Assembly (NCBI GenBank): GCA_022592435.1 | Contig: JABYQS010000441.1 | Location: 1 to 22,532, forward strand | Origin: Cerioporus squamosus | Taxonomy: Eukaryota > Basidiomycota > Agaricomycetes > Polyporales > Polyporaceae | DNA length: 22,532 nt | Direction of reading: 5' to 3' | Shown here: positions 8,798-19,871 of the stretch, in pieces | Layout of the letters: each line of letters begins with the position of its first letter | Position numbering within the stretch: the stretch's first letter is position 1 | Program-made: the position numbers and the translations under genes | Notes under the pieces: generated by a model | Seen by the model: only the letters and a program-made list of their open reading frames with translations | Told to the model about the DNA's origin: nothing | Databases searched by the model: none

Positions 8798-11572
8798 TCA
8801 GTAGTCACTGATATCGACACTAGACCCAGTGGTCGAAGAGACGGACGAATCGTCACTGGACTCCGAATCAGCGACCCCAAAGACATCTTCATCAAGGATC
8901 CTGCCACGGAGTACAAACTGGTTCGGCCATTTGTCCTCCAGCGTCTGCGCGTTCTCGGGCAGTTGATACCTGTCCAGCACCTCGGCGAGATAACCATGGT
9001 GTGACAAGAAACCCGGGACTGCGCAAGGTTCCGACTCGGAGGCCGAGTCATTAGGCTCGGTGCCTGCTCCCTCTCCCGAAGCTGCACCATTGCGATCCGA
9101 ACGGGCTTGAGATGCGGCTGGAGTCGGAGCTCGAAGGGAGCGTCTCGGGTTTGCGACCGCCTCTTGGACAGGCAAGCTGACGACGGTCGGCACAGGCGGC
9201 CACAAAGCCTCAAGCCTGGGGTCGACAATCGCATACAGCTCCTCCATCTTGTTGAGGTCCAGCTGCCGATATGACTCGTGACAGCCGGCGTGAAAGTCGT
9301 CCAGGACAGCCTGGAGAACCGGGTTGTCCTCAACCTCAAACGGCGGAACGGAAGATCGCAGTTGAGCTAGCTTCCTGTCGCCCCCGACCTTGACGCCACA
9401 TATCACCGCCGCGGCCTCGTACGTGCCTGTGACGAGATCCTTCAACATGTTCGTGCTCGTGATGTGATACTTGAGGACGAGATAGTGGAATGCATGTATG
9501 AAAGACTCGAGATCGTCAGAGAGCCGCTGCGGCTTCTTGGGATACTGGAGCGAGAGCGCAGATCGGAACCGCCAAGTGCCCTAAGGATAATGTGAGCATC
9601 TTGGTTGTGTCAGCGAGGTAGGCAACACGCACAGCGCAATTAGGTTCGGTGGGCCCCGAAGCAAGTTCCCATTGAAAACGACAAAGATCCCAATCGATCA
9701 AGATGCCGCTCCGGGTGACGGGGTCGATGAGAATGTTCCCCACGCTAATGTCCCGATGAAGCACTTTCACCTTCGTCCAGGCGTCGTGGTGAGCTGCAAG
9801 AGAATGCGTGTGATTTGTTTTAGGACACTCTGGAAGAACGAAGATTGACTCACCAATGATGGCATCATAGAAGACGAGTGCAAGCTCCTTGAAGTTCTTG
9901 AAGTCCTCCAACGGTAGGCCGATCTCTTGCATGGCAATCCGATAGTGGATCCGGGGAACAGGCAGCGCCTTCATATGCTTGAGGAGTCGTTGTGCCAGCG
10001 TCTGCTGAGCTCTAAGGCCGCCGACGTCTCCGCCGCAAATGAGTGTGGCGACGTTCGCAACGCCGCAACTATTCAGGCGCTCATGCACGAGATGTTCTGG
10101 GCGCGAGCGACCGGGCACAAACGGCCTCCAGTAGTCCTTGAGGAAGCACAGACGGCCGGTCGCGAGGTCGTAGGCCACGTAACCCCTCGTGCACCGACCA
10201 ACTAGTGAATCGGTGACGAAATGAGGCTTGCCGACCAGAAACGCCCGTTCTTTGGGTACATCAAGTGGCCAAGGAGACGATTTGGAGGTGGGTGATGGGG
10301 TTCCAGTTCCCGGCGACTGGTTGTGTGCGGGGGTACATCCCGACGACTGGTCGGACCGAGAGGCAGGGTCCATAGGGAGCCCTTCGTCTGGAGGCGCGGT
10401 CATCGGGATGATGCGCAGCTTGTAGATGGGCACGCCCTTCGCAGTCGCCGCCTTCACGTACTTCTGGATGGCTTCTGGCACTCTCGAGTCGTTCGCCATT
10501 TGTTTGAACGGCTCTGCCTCCTCCGCGTCGACCCGCGTCGCAGTAGGATCGTACCCGAGCTGTTCGTCTTTCATGTGCGCCACCTTCCACAGGAAGTCGT
10601 GCAGTGGCGAGTCGGTGGTGGTCCAATTGAAGTCTTCAGAGACGACGGCCCCACCCCGGTCGAAGAAGCAGAGACGCGCCATACACCGGCAGACGTAGAT
10701 TGCGTAGCAGAAGAGGCGATGTTGGTGGTTAAGGACGTCCAGCACGTACTCAGCAAATTGATACAGGGCGACCTCTCCCTCGATGGTCCCTCGAACGAAC
10801 GTCTTGGCTTCTGGCGTCTCGGGCTGACCATCGGGCGGGTCAACTCCCTCCGCATCAGCCGAGAATTCCTGCCCATCTGCTGCGTCCGCTGTACCCTTCG
10901 CCTGTTCCTCGTCTCGCGCCTGATCATGGTCGCCCGACGGCACAGTTGGGTCGCTAGCAGTGAGGGGACGATCGTCGACGGCTCCCTGGCCGGGAGGCCG
11001 CTGAGAGGGCTTGGCAGTGGAGGATGGTTTCTTCTCCGGCGTGGAGTCACGGAATAAGAACGCAGCCTTATTCGGGTTGCGCTTGACCTCCACCGGGATC
11101 GCCACCCAGTGGTAGTTGCGAGTGCCAACCCTGCCACGGGCCTTCAGTTCCTCGGGGCTGATCTTCAAGCTGTTCTGGAGTCGTTGATCGGTGAGCTGTG
11201 TAACTTCGCGAGCTTCGGGGGTGTCCCAGTAAATGCCTGCGTTGTTGACCGTCCGAGTGCGCTTCTCTGCGCCCGTCTCTGGGTGCTCCGCTGCTCGGTG
11301 AGTGGAGGTATCTAGGAAGACGAGAGGCGCGCTACCGCATGCAACAAATACAGAGTTGGCGGTCTCGTTCTAGAACGTATGAGCACGATAGCACAGTATT
11401 CAAGGGAAGTCGAACGCACCAGAAGCGGAAGCCAGTCTCCTTCGACCTTCCAGTTCGTCAAGTTACTGCAATCCACCTGCTTGGACTTCTTCCGTTCCTC
11501 GGTCGTCGGCGCATCTCCGGGCACACGTTTCATGAACGAGTCGATAGGCAATTCGCGGAAGCAAGGATTCAT
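8798..11572 (-). CDS. FunK1-type fungal protein kinase
   Basis: Four exons on the minus strand, 11572-11420, 11369-9854, 9793-9633 and 9580-8798, give about 870 aa. FunK1 kinases are a large fungal family, expanded in mushrooms, with a kinase fold split by linkers. Visible parts are an N-terminal domain (1-150); a Pro/Ser/acidic linker (about 160-240); the N-lobe with catalytic Lys in FLKDYWRP (about K462); the catalytic loop HRDISVGN (about 569-576); IDWDL (about 589-593), where DWD replaces DFG as is common in this family; a GTWRFRSA segment after the third intron; and a Ser/Asp-rich tail ending DISDY. No strict GxGxxG loop is seen. The second intron (9853-9794) is 60 nt with no stop, so retention would insert 20 residues in frame. 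Start 11572 was chosen because ELPIDSF follows closely. An in-frame ATG at 11686 would add 38 residues. Targets are unknown. Confidence 0.88.
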
Positions 11573-12239
11573 GGCGGAAGAACAAGTGGAAGAAGCGGAA
11601 GAACAAGAAGCCACGTCGAAAGTGGTTGGTCTGTGTTCGAGTCGGAGCGGGGCTCGCGGAGTGCGAACAAAGAGATCTGGTGGCATCGCCACTGTAGGCG
11701 CTCTTACTCCCTTCAACTCCTCGTGTAACCACCTCGCTTGGCAGGCTGTCCATCTGGATGAATACCAACCTGAAGTTCACTGCAAATGGTCCAAGGTACA
11801 GGACACATCTACGAATGATAAAAACACGACACTCGGGCTTGGCCTCGCACCTGCAACCACCGCGCCAGCAGGCCACCCACCCCACACCGAACCCCAGCGG
11901 TACCGTCCAGTACCATATGCTTTGGTGTTGAGCCCTCCAGTATGCGGCACCTTCCAATCACGATGAATCTTCGATATATCGGACGTCTGTGTACATCTGA
12001 CTATGATCCCAAATACATATATACACACGTCTCGTCGCTTCTATGTCGTTCCTCCGCTGCGTGCTGCTAGTCGCCCTCAGGGCACGCAAGCCCCACTGTG
12101 TAACCCCTCACCTAGTATGCAGGATGCCGCCAGATCTACCGCCTGGAAGATGAACAACTATCCATGTCGAAATGCAGCGATGATCGTGCCATATTGCATC
12201 TTGGCTACTCCGCCGACCGCCGTCTCTCCGCGCGCACAC
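11573..12239. other. Intergenic region between P450 copy 2 and the kinase
   Basis: This is the 3' flank of the minus-strand P450 and the presumed promoter of the kinase. The frame upstream of the kinase ATG stays open to about 11716, but it reads as low-complexity Ser/Cys/Ala from a pyrimidine-rich leader. No further gene is recognised. Confidence 0.5.
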
Positions 12240-14685
12240 TTACTTCGCCAACGAGACGCGGAGCGGCATGGCGAAACCGAGGTCTTCCTTGCCTTCTACG
12301 ACAGGCACCATCAAGACCGCAGGGGTACGCTTGATGCGCGGCGCGGGGTCAGGGAGCGCGAACTCGAACGTTTCGAGTATCTCAGCCGCGACCGCCTGGA
12401 GCTGGTAGACACTGCGTAGACTTGACGTTAGTCTGGAGCAAAGAGCAGATGCGAGCGCACGTACGCGAAGCGCCATCTGGAAAGAGATAGCAGTCAGTCT
12501 TGCGGTACATGATACCTATATTGAACCGAGATGGACACTCACCCGATGCATGCGCGGATACCAGCGGCTTGAGAGCGACCGTCAGCACGTCACCTATCGC
12601 CAAGGAAAGTCACAGCTAGACTCACAGAACGTCAACCTAGATGCCAAGGTATCAGCCACGTAGTCGCCGGAGAGTCCTGAACTCAGTGACACTCACAAGT
12701 TTGCATACACCCCAAGCCTGTGCTGCTTCTCCGACTCGATCCGGAAGAACCTCTCCGGGATCCACTGGTCGGCGTCTTCGCCCCACACGGAAGTCAAGCT
12801 AAAACATGCTCTGCTTCTGTACCTTGTCGTCCGAAGGGTGAAGGAGATGTACTCACCGATTGTACCCGCAGAAGGAGGTGATCACCGTCTGTCCCTTGTA
12901 GATCGGGATTTCAGTGAGGATTTTGCCGTCAATACCGACGACGGGCTCCGAGAGCGGGATAACGTCGTCCTTGCCAGCGACGCGCCAGAGGCAGTACACG
13001 ACCGGATGGAAACGCAGAGTCTCCTGCAATCACACCGAAGTCAGCTCTGCGAGAGTGATGCAACGCGCGAACGGGAAACTAACCTTGATTGCAGCAATCA
13101 GGTACTTCATGCTGTCCAGGTCCTCCACCGTGAATGTCGGGTCTGGGCGCTCACTCGCGATGGCGCGCACTGCACGAATCTCCTCGCGGATGCGGGTCTG
13201 GTACTCGGGGTGCTTGCTGAGTTCGTAGAGCATCCAACTGAGCGTGCTCGACGCCGTCTCCTGGGCCGCAGAGGTGAGGTGGTGCATCTGCGCGAGGACC
13301 TCCTTCTCCGTAAGACGGTAGCGTTGGTCCTCGGCATCGTTCGCCTTAACTGGAGACACGGAACGATGTGTTAGGCTGGGCGCGTGTGCACACAAGTTGA
13401 GGGGGGCTTACTGAGGATGCTCATGACGTCGCGCTTGCCGTCGCGATCCGCCTTCTCTTCGTCCGCGTTGGAATGGTAGAGGTCTCTGCCGATGGCCTCG
13501 AACATCTCGTTGAGGTTCTTCGCCCTGCGGTATGCGCGCGCCGGCGTATACTTGGTGTACTCGAGAACCTTCTGCGGGAACCACTCGAAGATACCCCGGT
13601 AGAGCATGGCCAGCTTCGTCGGGTTCATCTGCACGTCCTGACTGATATGGGATGAACATGGTCAGGAGCAAGGTTTGAGTCGATAGTGTCATACTCACAC
13701 AATAGTGGCGTATTCATTAGCCAGAGGGTTCTTGGCATCGTCGAGTGCGCCGAAGTCGTAGTCGAAGGCCGCTGTATATTGAAGTAAGCATGCTGAACTG
13801 GGCACGGGCACGGCGGAGTGTGCACAGTACTGTACCTTCGCCGATGATGTCCAGGGAACCGCGTGCCAACCACTGATTGACGAGAATGACCGGATCCTTG
13901 GGAATCTGTTCCTTCCACTTGCCGATGAGCTATCCGTATGTTTGTGAGCGTCGGGATGATCGCGGAGCGGTAGCGGAGATATCTGACCTTGACAGCGGTG
14001 CGCTGGAAGAGGGGAACAAATGTCCGCAGCTGTTGGGCGCTGAAAGCGGGGTTCATGACCTTCCGATGACGTTGATGCACCGACCCTGAGAAGAACCGCT
14101 GTTAGCCTCCGCGGGAACGTTAACCAGCAGGAACTGCTTCACCTTCTGACCACAAGATGCCGGGACCGAACTGCAGGAAGGTCATGGTGTTCATGTCGAC
14201 ACGCTTCGGATAGTTGTAGCCCGACTTGTGCAGGATGTGCTGCAGCGCCTAGTGTGCCGGTAGCGATCAGCTCCAGTCCAGCGCACGTACGACTATGTCG
14301 TGTACCTTTGGGTCCGCTGTCATGATCCCATCTCTCTGTGGTTGTGCAACGGGAGGGTCAGCGATGGACAGCGAAGGACAAGCTTGCGACTCACCCCAAA
14401 GTACGAGCGGATGCGCCAAGTGGCGCCGTACTCGCGCATCCACTGGAAGTCGAGATATCCCGTATCGGGCTGATAGAAGAGCTGGTGTTCATTTCCTACC
14501 CACGTGTGTCAGGAAGCCTGGTCGAGGGGATGCGCGAGCAGTATGAACGCACCGAGCCACCACGACGGAGGCTTGGGGCCTCGGAGGTAGCTGAGACTCT
14601 TGCGACGGGAGGCTCGCACAACGAGCACGAGCACGACAGCAGCGATCCCAATGAGGGCGATAGGTGGGATAGGTGGGAGGGCCAT
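12240..14685 (-). CDS. Cytochrome P450 monooxygenase, copy 2 (intact)
   Basis: Fifteen exons encode 539 aa: 14685-14553, 14495-14395, 14335-14306, 14248-14143, 14085-13988, 13929-13836, 13771-13699, 13641-13412, 13349-13084, 13023-12857, 12798-12697, 12636-12626, 12567-12543, 12476-12465 and 12411-12240. It should be a heme-thiolate, ER-anchored enzyme that oxidises a small hydrophobic substrate with a CPR partner. Residues 1-23 form a hydrophobic anchor followed by RASRRK and a Pro-rich hinge (LRGPKPP). Motifs are AAQETA in the I helix (316-321; the usual form is AGxET(T/S)), ETLR (378-381), PERFF (447-451) and F-S-A-G-I-R-A-C-I-G with the heme Cys at 477. The heme loop is encoded across microexons of 11, 25 and 12 nt. 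The ATG at 14685 lies about 56 bases after a TATA box. All intron positions and phases match the copy at 5733. I do not assign a CYP family. Confidence 0.93.
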
Positions 14686-14740
14686 CGTGCGGGAGACCTG
14701 AATTGGAGGCACTAGGCAGCCATGATGGGGTCAAACTTTA

Positions 14741-14748
14741 TATTTATA
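14741..14748 (-). promoter_or_regulatory. TATA box of P450 copy 2
   Basis: TATAAATA on the minus strand, 56 bases upstream of the ATG at 14685. With a start site about 30 bases downstream the 5' leader would be very short. This argues for the ATG at 14685; the frame upstream of it offers only a GTG. Confidence 0.6.
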
Positions 14749-17571
14749 CCTGGCGGCTCACGTTCAAGCGGTAAATCGCATGCTGTAGCGGCTGGGAGAC
14801 ACAACACCCCGCTCGCAGGGCTTGCTCCGATATCGGGGTCTCCGCCGGGCTTCTATCGCTGGCGATAGTCTTCGTAAGTCGTCACTTCGCCCTAATGGGG
14901 TTCTGGAGAGGCTGCCTAACGGTCTCAAGCGGCAGGCCGATGTGGTCGAAGACGCCCGGCTGCCAAAGGTGAGGTAAACAAGGAAAAAATGCGTAATTGA
15001 GCGATTGGCGGCGCTTCGAAACATCGGATGCACTTAACGACCCGACTGTGGGCATGGGAGTGATAAGTGCTGGTCCACAAGGCCGGAAAACCACCTTACG
15101 AACGTCCTGCAGTATACGTCTTGAGCTCCACGAAATACTGCAATACCCCTTCTGGCTTGAGTTCGTTCAGATGGCGCACGAGGTGAGCGTGACTCAACCT
15201 CCAACCGCTCGTAGGCTCGTAGCCAGCTGTGGGAACGCCGTTGAGCACACCGAGGAAGTTGATGGACGCTGTTGGCAAAATCCAATGGTTCCTCACCTTC
15301 TGACGTCCTAAAGCGCAGCCGTGTTACAATGGATGACAGCTTCGGGGTGCACGAGTTTCCACAAAATCTGTCGGTGGAGTCGTACCGAGCTTCTCTTGCA
15401 GCATGGTGGTTCTCAGGAAGTCGTATTTCTCCGCCGCAGGGTGACCCTTGATAGCAGGCTTCTGTCATTAGCTCTCGTCTTGCCCCGTATGGGGCCGCAA
15501 ACGAGATAGTCGCACCTATGAACGACGCCCGGTTGACAGTTGTATGCCGTGAACGACCATGTGGGGAAGAACCGTGGTGTGACCGATATAGAGGGAGCCT
15601 GGTTGGCGATGGATGTTGTGAGACCGTCGTTCTGTATTCATCCAGATGACTTGCGCGTCGGTACAGCCCAGAGCGAGTCGTCGGTCATCGACTTGTCCGT
15701 CGGCAACAGCGAGGTAGGGATGCACCAAACCGACCGGGCCATTCAGCGCCAAACAGCTGCTTCGTCGCAAGAAGTTGTACGGCTTCGGTGCCCTGTGGAG
15801 TGGACAGTACCGTTCCAGACCCAGTCCTTGATCCCAGGAAGCCAACCGTTATCACGACTGGTGTCATTTTCATTCGCATGGCGACCCTCAGGACGGTTGC
15901 TGATAGTCAGACCATGACGCGGCTGACGACATAGACTGGAGAAGCATTGGCAGAAGAAGTACCCTATATCACAGCTCAGAAATTGGTGGATCCAGAGCCA
16001 ATCCATGATACAGTTTGACAGCGAGAATCAGGGTCCCTCTGATAGTAGGGGTCAGCTATGCTCTGCCACTACTGAGAATAGGGACCACTTACCCCGTATC
16101 CCTGCCGTAATGCAACACCGCCTTCCTCACCTACGGATGTATCGTAAGGCAATCCTGTCTCTTTGAGTTACGAGAGTGAGATCCGCATGTCCGCAGAGTC
16201 TCACCGGGGCCGACGTCGGAGGCTTTGAGCATATACTCCCCTAGGTTTGGGCCGATGAGCAGGAGCAGGTACTGGTAGAGTCACCGTAGAGTTGCGAGTT
16301 GTGACGGGCGCTCAGTTACAGGACGGCGAGCTGGCAGACAAACCTGACACGTGGCGGTTCAACTCGTCCGGCGATTGCCGCCTGCTTATTCGAACCACCT
16401 TTATAAGCGTCATGTTCTGCCACTGGCATGTCCTCGACCATCTCATCACTTCGTCATACATCTCTGCCAGCAATGAATGAAGCTTTATTGACTCAACATT
16501 GTGACTTCAACCTGTTTCGCTGACTTTGCCCGCATGGGTCGCCAGAACATTTCCCTACCTTGTACGTCCTCGATGCTCATTTCTATGACGTTGTCTCTTA
16601 TACCGCAACGACTAGGCCTTGCTGATCCGGATTTTCTAGGATTACGCACTCGCGAAGGGCCTGGGTGAGCTGCGTACGACATCGCTCAGTCACCACTTGT
16701 CATCACCTTCGGTATACCGGCGACTCTTCAAAACTTCACGCTCTGCCCGACCCGTACTAGTTTCCAGTGCAGTCAGCAGCCCCCGCTGGACATGACTCGG
16801 AGTCACTCGCTGGCACTACTAGTAGCCGGTACGTACTAAAAATGTACTCCGCGAACCCCGACTGGTCTGATGGTGCGAATTGCCGGAACCCTCAGCATGC
16901 TTTATATGTCACTACCCGTAACCCTGCTGCGGGGCCTGCAGGTGATGATAACCTGGGTCCTGGTGACAACTGCTCTCAAGCTACAGTCCAGGCCCGCAAA
17001 GCCGGGGTGAGTCATAATTGTGCCGAAACACTGAATCTATAGGCTACTGCTCAAGGCGGATAGCGTAGACGCACACGAACCACTTATCACTACGTACGTA
17101 AGGGCATCCAAACACCGCCGGAGATATCACAAGTACGAGAACATACCAAGAACATACCGACTCCTGAGGAGACTCCCCAGGAGTTCCACTCATCACTGGC
17201 CAGTCACACTTCGCACATTACCAGATGTGCCATTTGGCTAAGCGCACTTCAGTCTTCAACGTTGCTGCGATGCCGTTGGCTCGGGGAAGCCGTGACCACA
17301 TTGACACGGGGAATGGCTCGCCGCTGCGCTAGCCTGCGATTGTATTCCTCAGAATGTTCAGATGCTTGTTTATCACGTTAGTGCGGGTTTTTCATTGCAG
17401 GCAAACGTCGGAACGTGGTCGTGCTGTCCGCGTCCTTCTTGCATGGACGATGCAAGTAAAAGTGAGCTCGTCGCACTCCCCCTTGGTGACGACCTTGCAG
17501 AGGTAAGTCAGTTACATTCTCGTTGTACAGCGCAGCTGAGAAACACCACTTACAGCTTCGCAGGACGCATC
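14749..17571. other. Gene-poor region with possible coding relics
   Basis: No gene model can be defended here. On the minus strand, short stretches have coding-like composition in changing frames. One near 15470-15360 includes GHPAAEKYDFLRTT, and another at about 15270-15096 includes GYEPTSGWRLSHAH and ELKPEGVLQYFVELK and ends in TAA. A further one spans about 15879-15720. They look like pieces of one decayed or heavily spliced minus-strand gene of unknown family. Small repeats occur at 17138-17184. The remainder, 16000-17130, shows nothing I recognise. Confidence 0.35.
17138..17159. repeat. Tandem 11-bp repeat beside an inverted repeat
   Basis: AGAACATACCA is followed directly by AGAACATACCG. 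Immediately after this, ACTCCTG (17160-17166) and CAGGAGT (17178-17184) form an inverted repeat with an 11-base loop. Function unknown. Confidence 0.6.
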
Positions 17572-18435
17572 ATGGCGGACGACGCATCAGCTAGAGCGCT
17601 TGCCCACCAGGCAGCCTTTCTTTCTAAGCTGTCATTCTCACCTGTACGTGCACGAGGTCCCTTCTGTCTCGATTCACTCACTGAGCACGTTGTGACCTCG
17701 TCGGAAGCACAGAATCGGCTCTTGAACTCCCTTCTGTACCGAGGCTGCTTCGACCCTGGCCAGCCTGCATGCGGCGCTAAGTACTCTCCGTGACTACCTC
17801 CACGCTGTCCATCTGTCGATACTCTTTGTTGCCCGACACATATCCAGCCATCCGCACCCTCTTAGCGAGAAGCCTGCGCACCTCTGGCACGTTCCCGGTG
17901 GTGCTCAAGACCAGATATCGAAGACACTCTGCGCATGCCTTCGCAAGACGCTGGCATCGTTCGCGCACCTCCTCACATGCCAGTCCTCTGCCGCCCGCAC
18001 CTCTGGACGCTCGAGTACGACGACACGATCGAGGTCATCGCCCGTCTCGCCGACTATGACCACTCTCGGCGCCTCATCACGTGCTCGCTGATCGAGTCGC
18101 TGGAGGCTGGACTGCTCCCGTTCCAGCTGGAGGGAGACAGGGTCGGCGGCGTGGACGGGTATCTGCTGTACCTGTATCGCGTGCGCTGCAAGTCGCAGCT
18201 TGAGCGGCTGACGCGGATGATGAACTCAGAGGAAGACACGCTCAGAGTGGGGGTGGTGACGACGGCTGATGAAGTGGAGACCAGCGAGGAGGATAGCGGC
18301 GATTCCGACTACGTCTGCGGGGATGAGGAGTCGTGGGACGAGGACGATGTGCGGTCGGGAAATGTCGATGAGGGATCGGACGAGGATGCTACCTCCGACG
18401 ATGAGAAAGAGGTAAATACGGAGGATGGGGAATAG
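17572..18435 (+). CDS. Hypothetical protein with acidic C-terminal tail (5' structure tentative)
   Basis: I do not recognise the family. The firm part is the last exon, open in one frame from about 17868 to the stop at 18433-18435. It includes PHLWTLEYDDTIEVIARLAD and DGYLLYLYRVRCKSQLERL, then a tail of about 60 residues dominated by Asp, Glu and Ser. Upstream, coding-like sequence continues in other frames. A splice model that restores phase is 17572-17643, 17744-17897 and 17948-18435, giving 237 aa, but the donor at 17898 (GTGGTG) is weak. A minimal alternative starts at ATG 17935 and gives 166 aa. A helical segment around 17750-17850 (Leu/Ala/His-rich) would belong to the longer model. No signal peptide or catalytic motif is seen. 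It converges on the pyridoxal kinase with 106 bases between stop codons. The acidic tail suggests a nuclear or chaperone-like role only in the loosest sense. Confidence 0.5.
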
Positions 18436-18541
18436 GGCAAGGCAAGGGCGGCACTACACAATAGACCATACGGTCCCATGGTGCTGCACACCGTACTGGT
18501 CGTCTATGCATTGTGGTCCAGCTACACGTCTTATTCAGTTT

Positions 18542-19871
18542 CTATGCCTTCCAGAACTCCGTCCATGGCTGCAGCTGTCTATACTCTACCGGCTGCGTCC
18601 CGCGGATGATATCCTGTCCTTGAATGAGCCGCAGCTCACGCCCACGCATGCGCTTGATCTTGCGCATCGGCTCGCGCGCGTCGAGCTCCTCGTCCGTCGC
18701 CAGCCGCTCTTCCTCCGGCAGCTCCAGCGCCGCCTCGTGCGTCAGCACCAGCATCGCGTGCGTCTTGCTCAGCGCGTGGGACACTGCGCGTGAGAGCGGT
18801 GTCTCCCCGCCCGCGACGGTCTCCTGGGCCTGGGAAGTGGCAGCCGGGTCGAAGTGCCCGATAACGAGCGCAGAGAAGAGGTCGCCGACGCCGGAGAAGT
18901 AGCCTGGTAGACAGGGGAAGCACTGGGCATGCACGAGGTCTCCGTCGGCGGAAGACGCGATGCATGCGAGGTAGTCGCTGTCGGAGGTGTCGGATGGGGG
19001 TCGCAAGTGCGAAGGGAGGAAGTCCTTTAGCCACGCCTTGAGAGGGATCGAGCTGATAACAACGTGCGGGACCTTGTAGGTCTCGTGGAGCGTCTTGATG
19101 GCCTGACGGAGGGATTTCCCATCCGTGATAGTTATGCCTGTGAGGACTCTGTGTGCAGGGTGAGCACAGCACACGAAGGCAATAGCGACTGCCCGCCTAC
19201 TCTACTTCGAACCAGTTTGGTGTGATTATGGTGGCTAAAGGAAGGGCGGATTGGTAGATCGGGACGACCTCCGGAGAGACATATAATCGGCCGGAATCCC
19301 CGAGTACGGCTGGGTGAATCTCCCCTTAGCACTTGCGAAATAGTCAGAAGGTGGATGGCGACACACGATCTAGCAAGTATATGAGGTCCGGCTTCCGTTC
19401 CCGTAGCCTCTTTGCGAGGCCGGTCACGGCAGCGGTTGCTTCTGCTCCTGGAATGTATCCCGTAAGAAGTCGTTCGGGAACAAGGAGCTCGTTCTGCTCC
19501 ATGATAGAAAAGATATTCGACAGCTCCTCTGCTGTGGCTCTTGACCCGCCGAAACGGCCATATCCTATCAAACCAGTCATCACTAACATGCACAGCCGAC
19601 ATGGACTATATTATTACCTGAGTGGTTAGAAAAATTGACAGTGTTTACGACCTGCCGAGGCTAGATGAGTAGGAAGTAGAGTAACGAAGAAGCTAAGCTT
19701 CTCCCGAATCGCGGAAGCAGCCTAGCTTCCGAAATTTGATCAACTCACATCGACATCGTATCCCAGGCACTGCAACGGAAAGACCGCGGCCTTCCCGCCG
19801 ACATAACCATACGCAACGTGCGACTGGATGCTGAGAATGCGTCTGCAAGTCTTGAAACCTGCTGTCGCCAT
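18542..19871 (-). CDS. Pyridoxal kinase
   Basis: Five exons, 19871-19749, 19651-19618, 19564-19367, 19309-19201 and 19148-18542, give 356 aa, normal for the fungal enzyme. It phosphorylates pyridoxal, pyridoxine and pyridoxamine with ATP in the vitamin B6 salvage pathway and should be cytosolic. Seen in order are [20 protein letters not shown] near the N-terminus, the GYGRFGGS segment, [29 protein letters not shown] across the third intron, [11 protein letters not shown], and the ribokinase-fold anion-hole motif [11 protein letters not shown] (GVGD at about 241-244, with Asp as catalytic base). The basic C-terminus is [19 protein letters not shown]. The ATG at 19871 runs straight into the first conserved block. 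The first intron (97 nt) is longer than the others (52-57 nt) and carries two small hairpins. The gene is intact and housekeeping in character. Confidence 0.93.

Noticed and set aside
11573..11716. Extending the kinase to the open frame start near 11716
   Set aside because: That frame begins with TTG and encodes a Ser/Cys/Ala-rich stretch from a pyrimidine-rich leader. ATG 11572 directly precedes recognisable kinase N-terminal sequence. ATG 11686 remains possible.
19201..19309. Apparent frameshift in pyridoxal kinase exon 4
   Set aside because: A first reading of the reverse complement added a T. Rechecking gave CTTCCTTTA, and the exon is 109 nt with correct phases at both ends, so the gene is intact.
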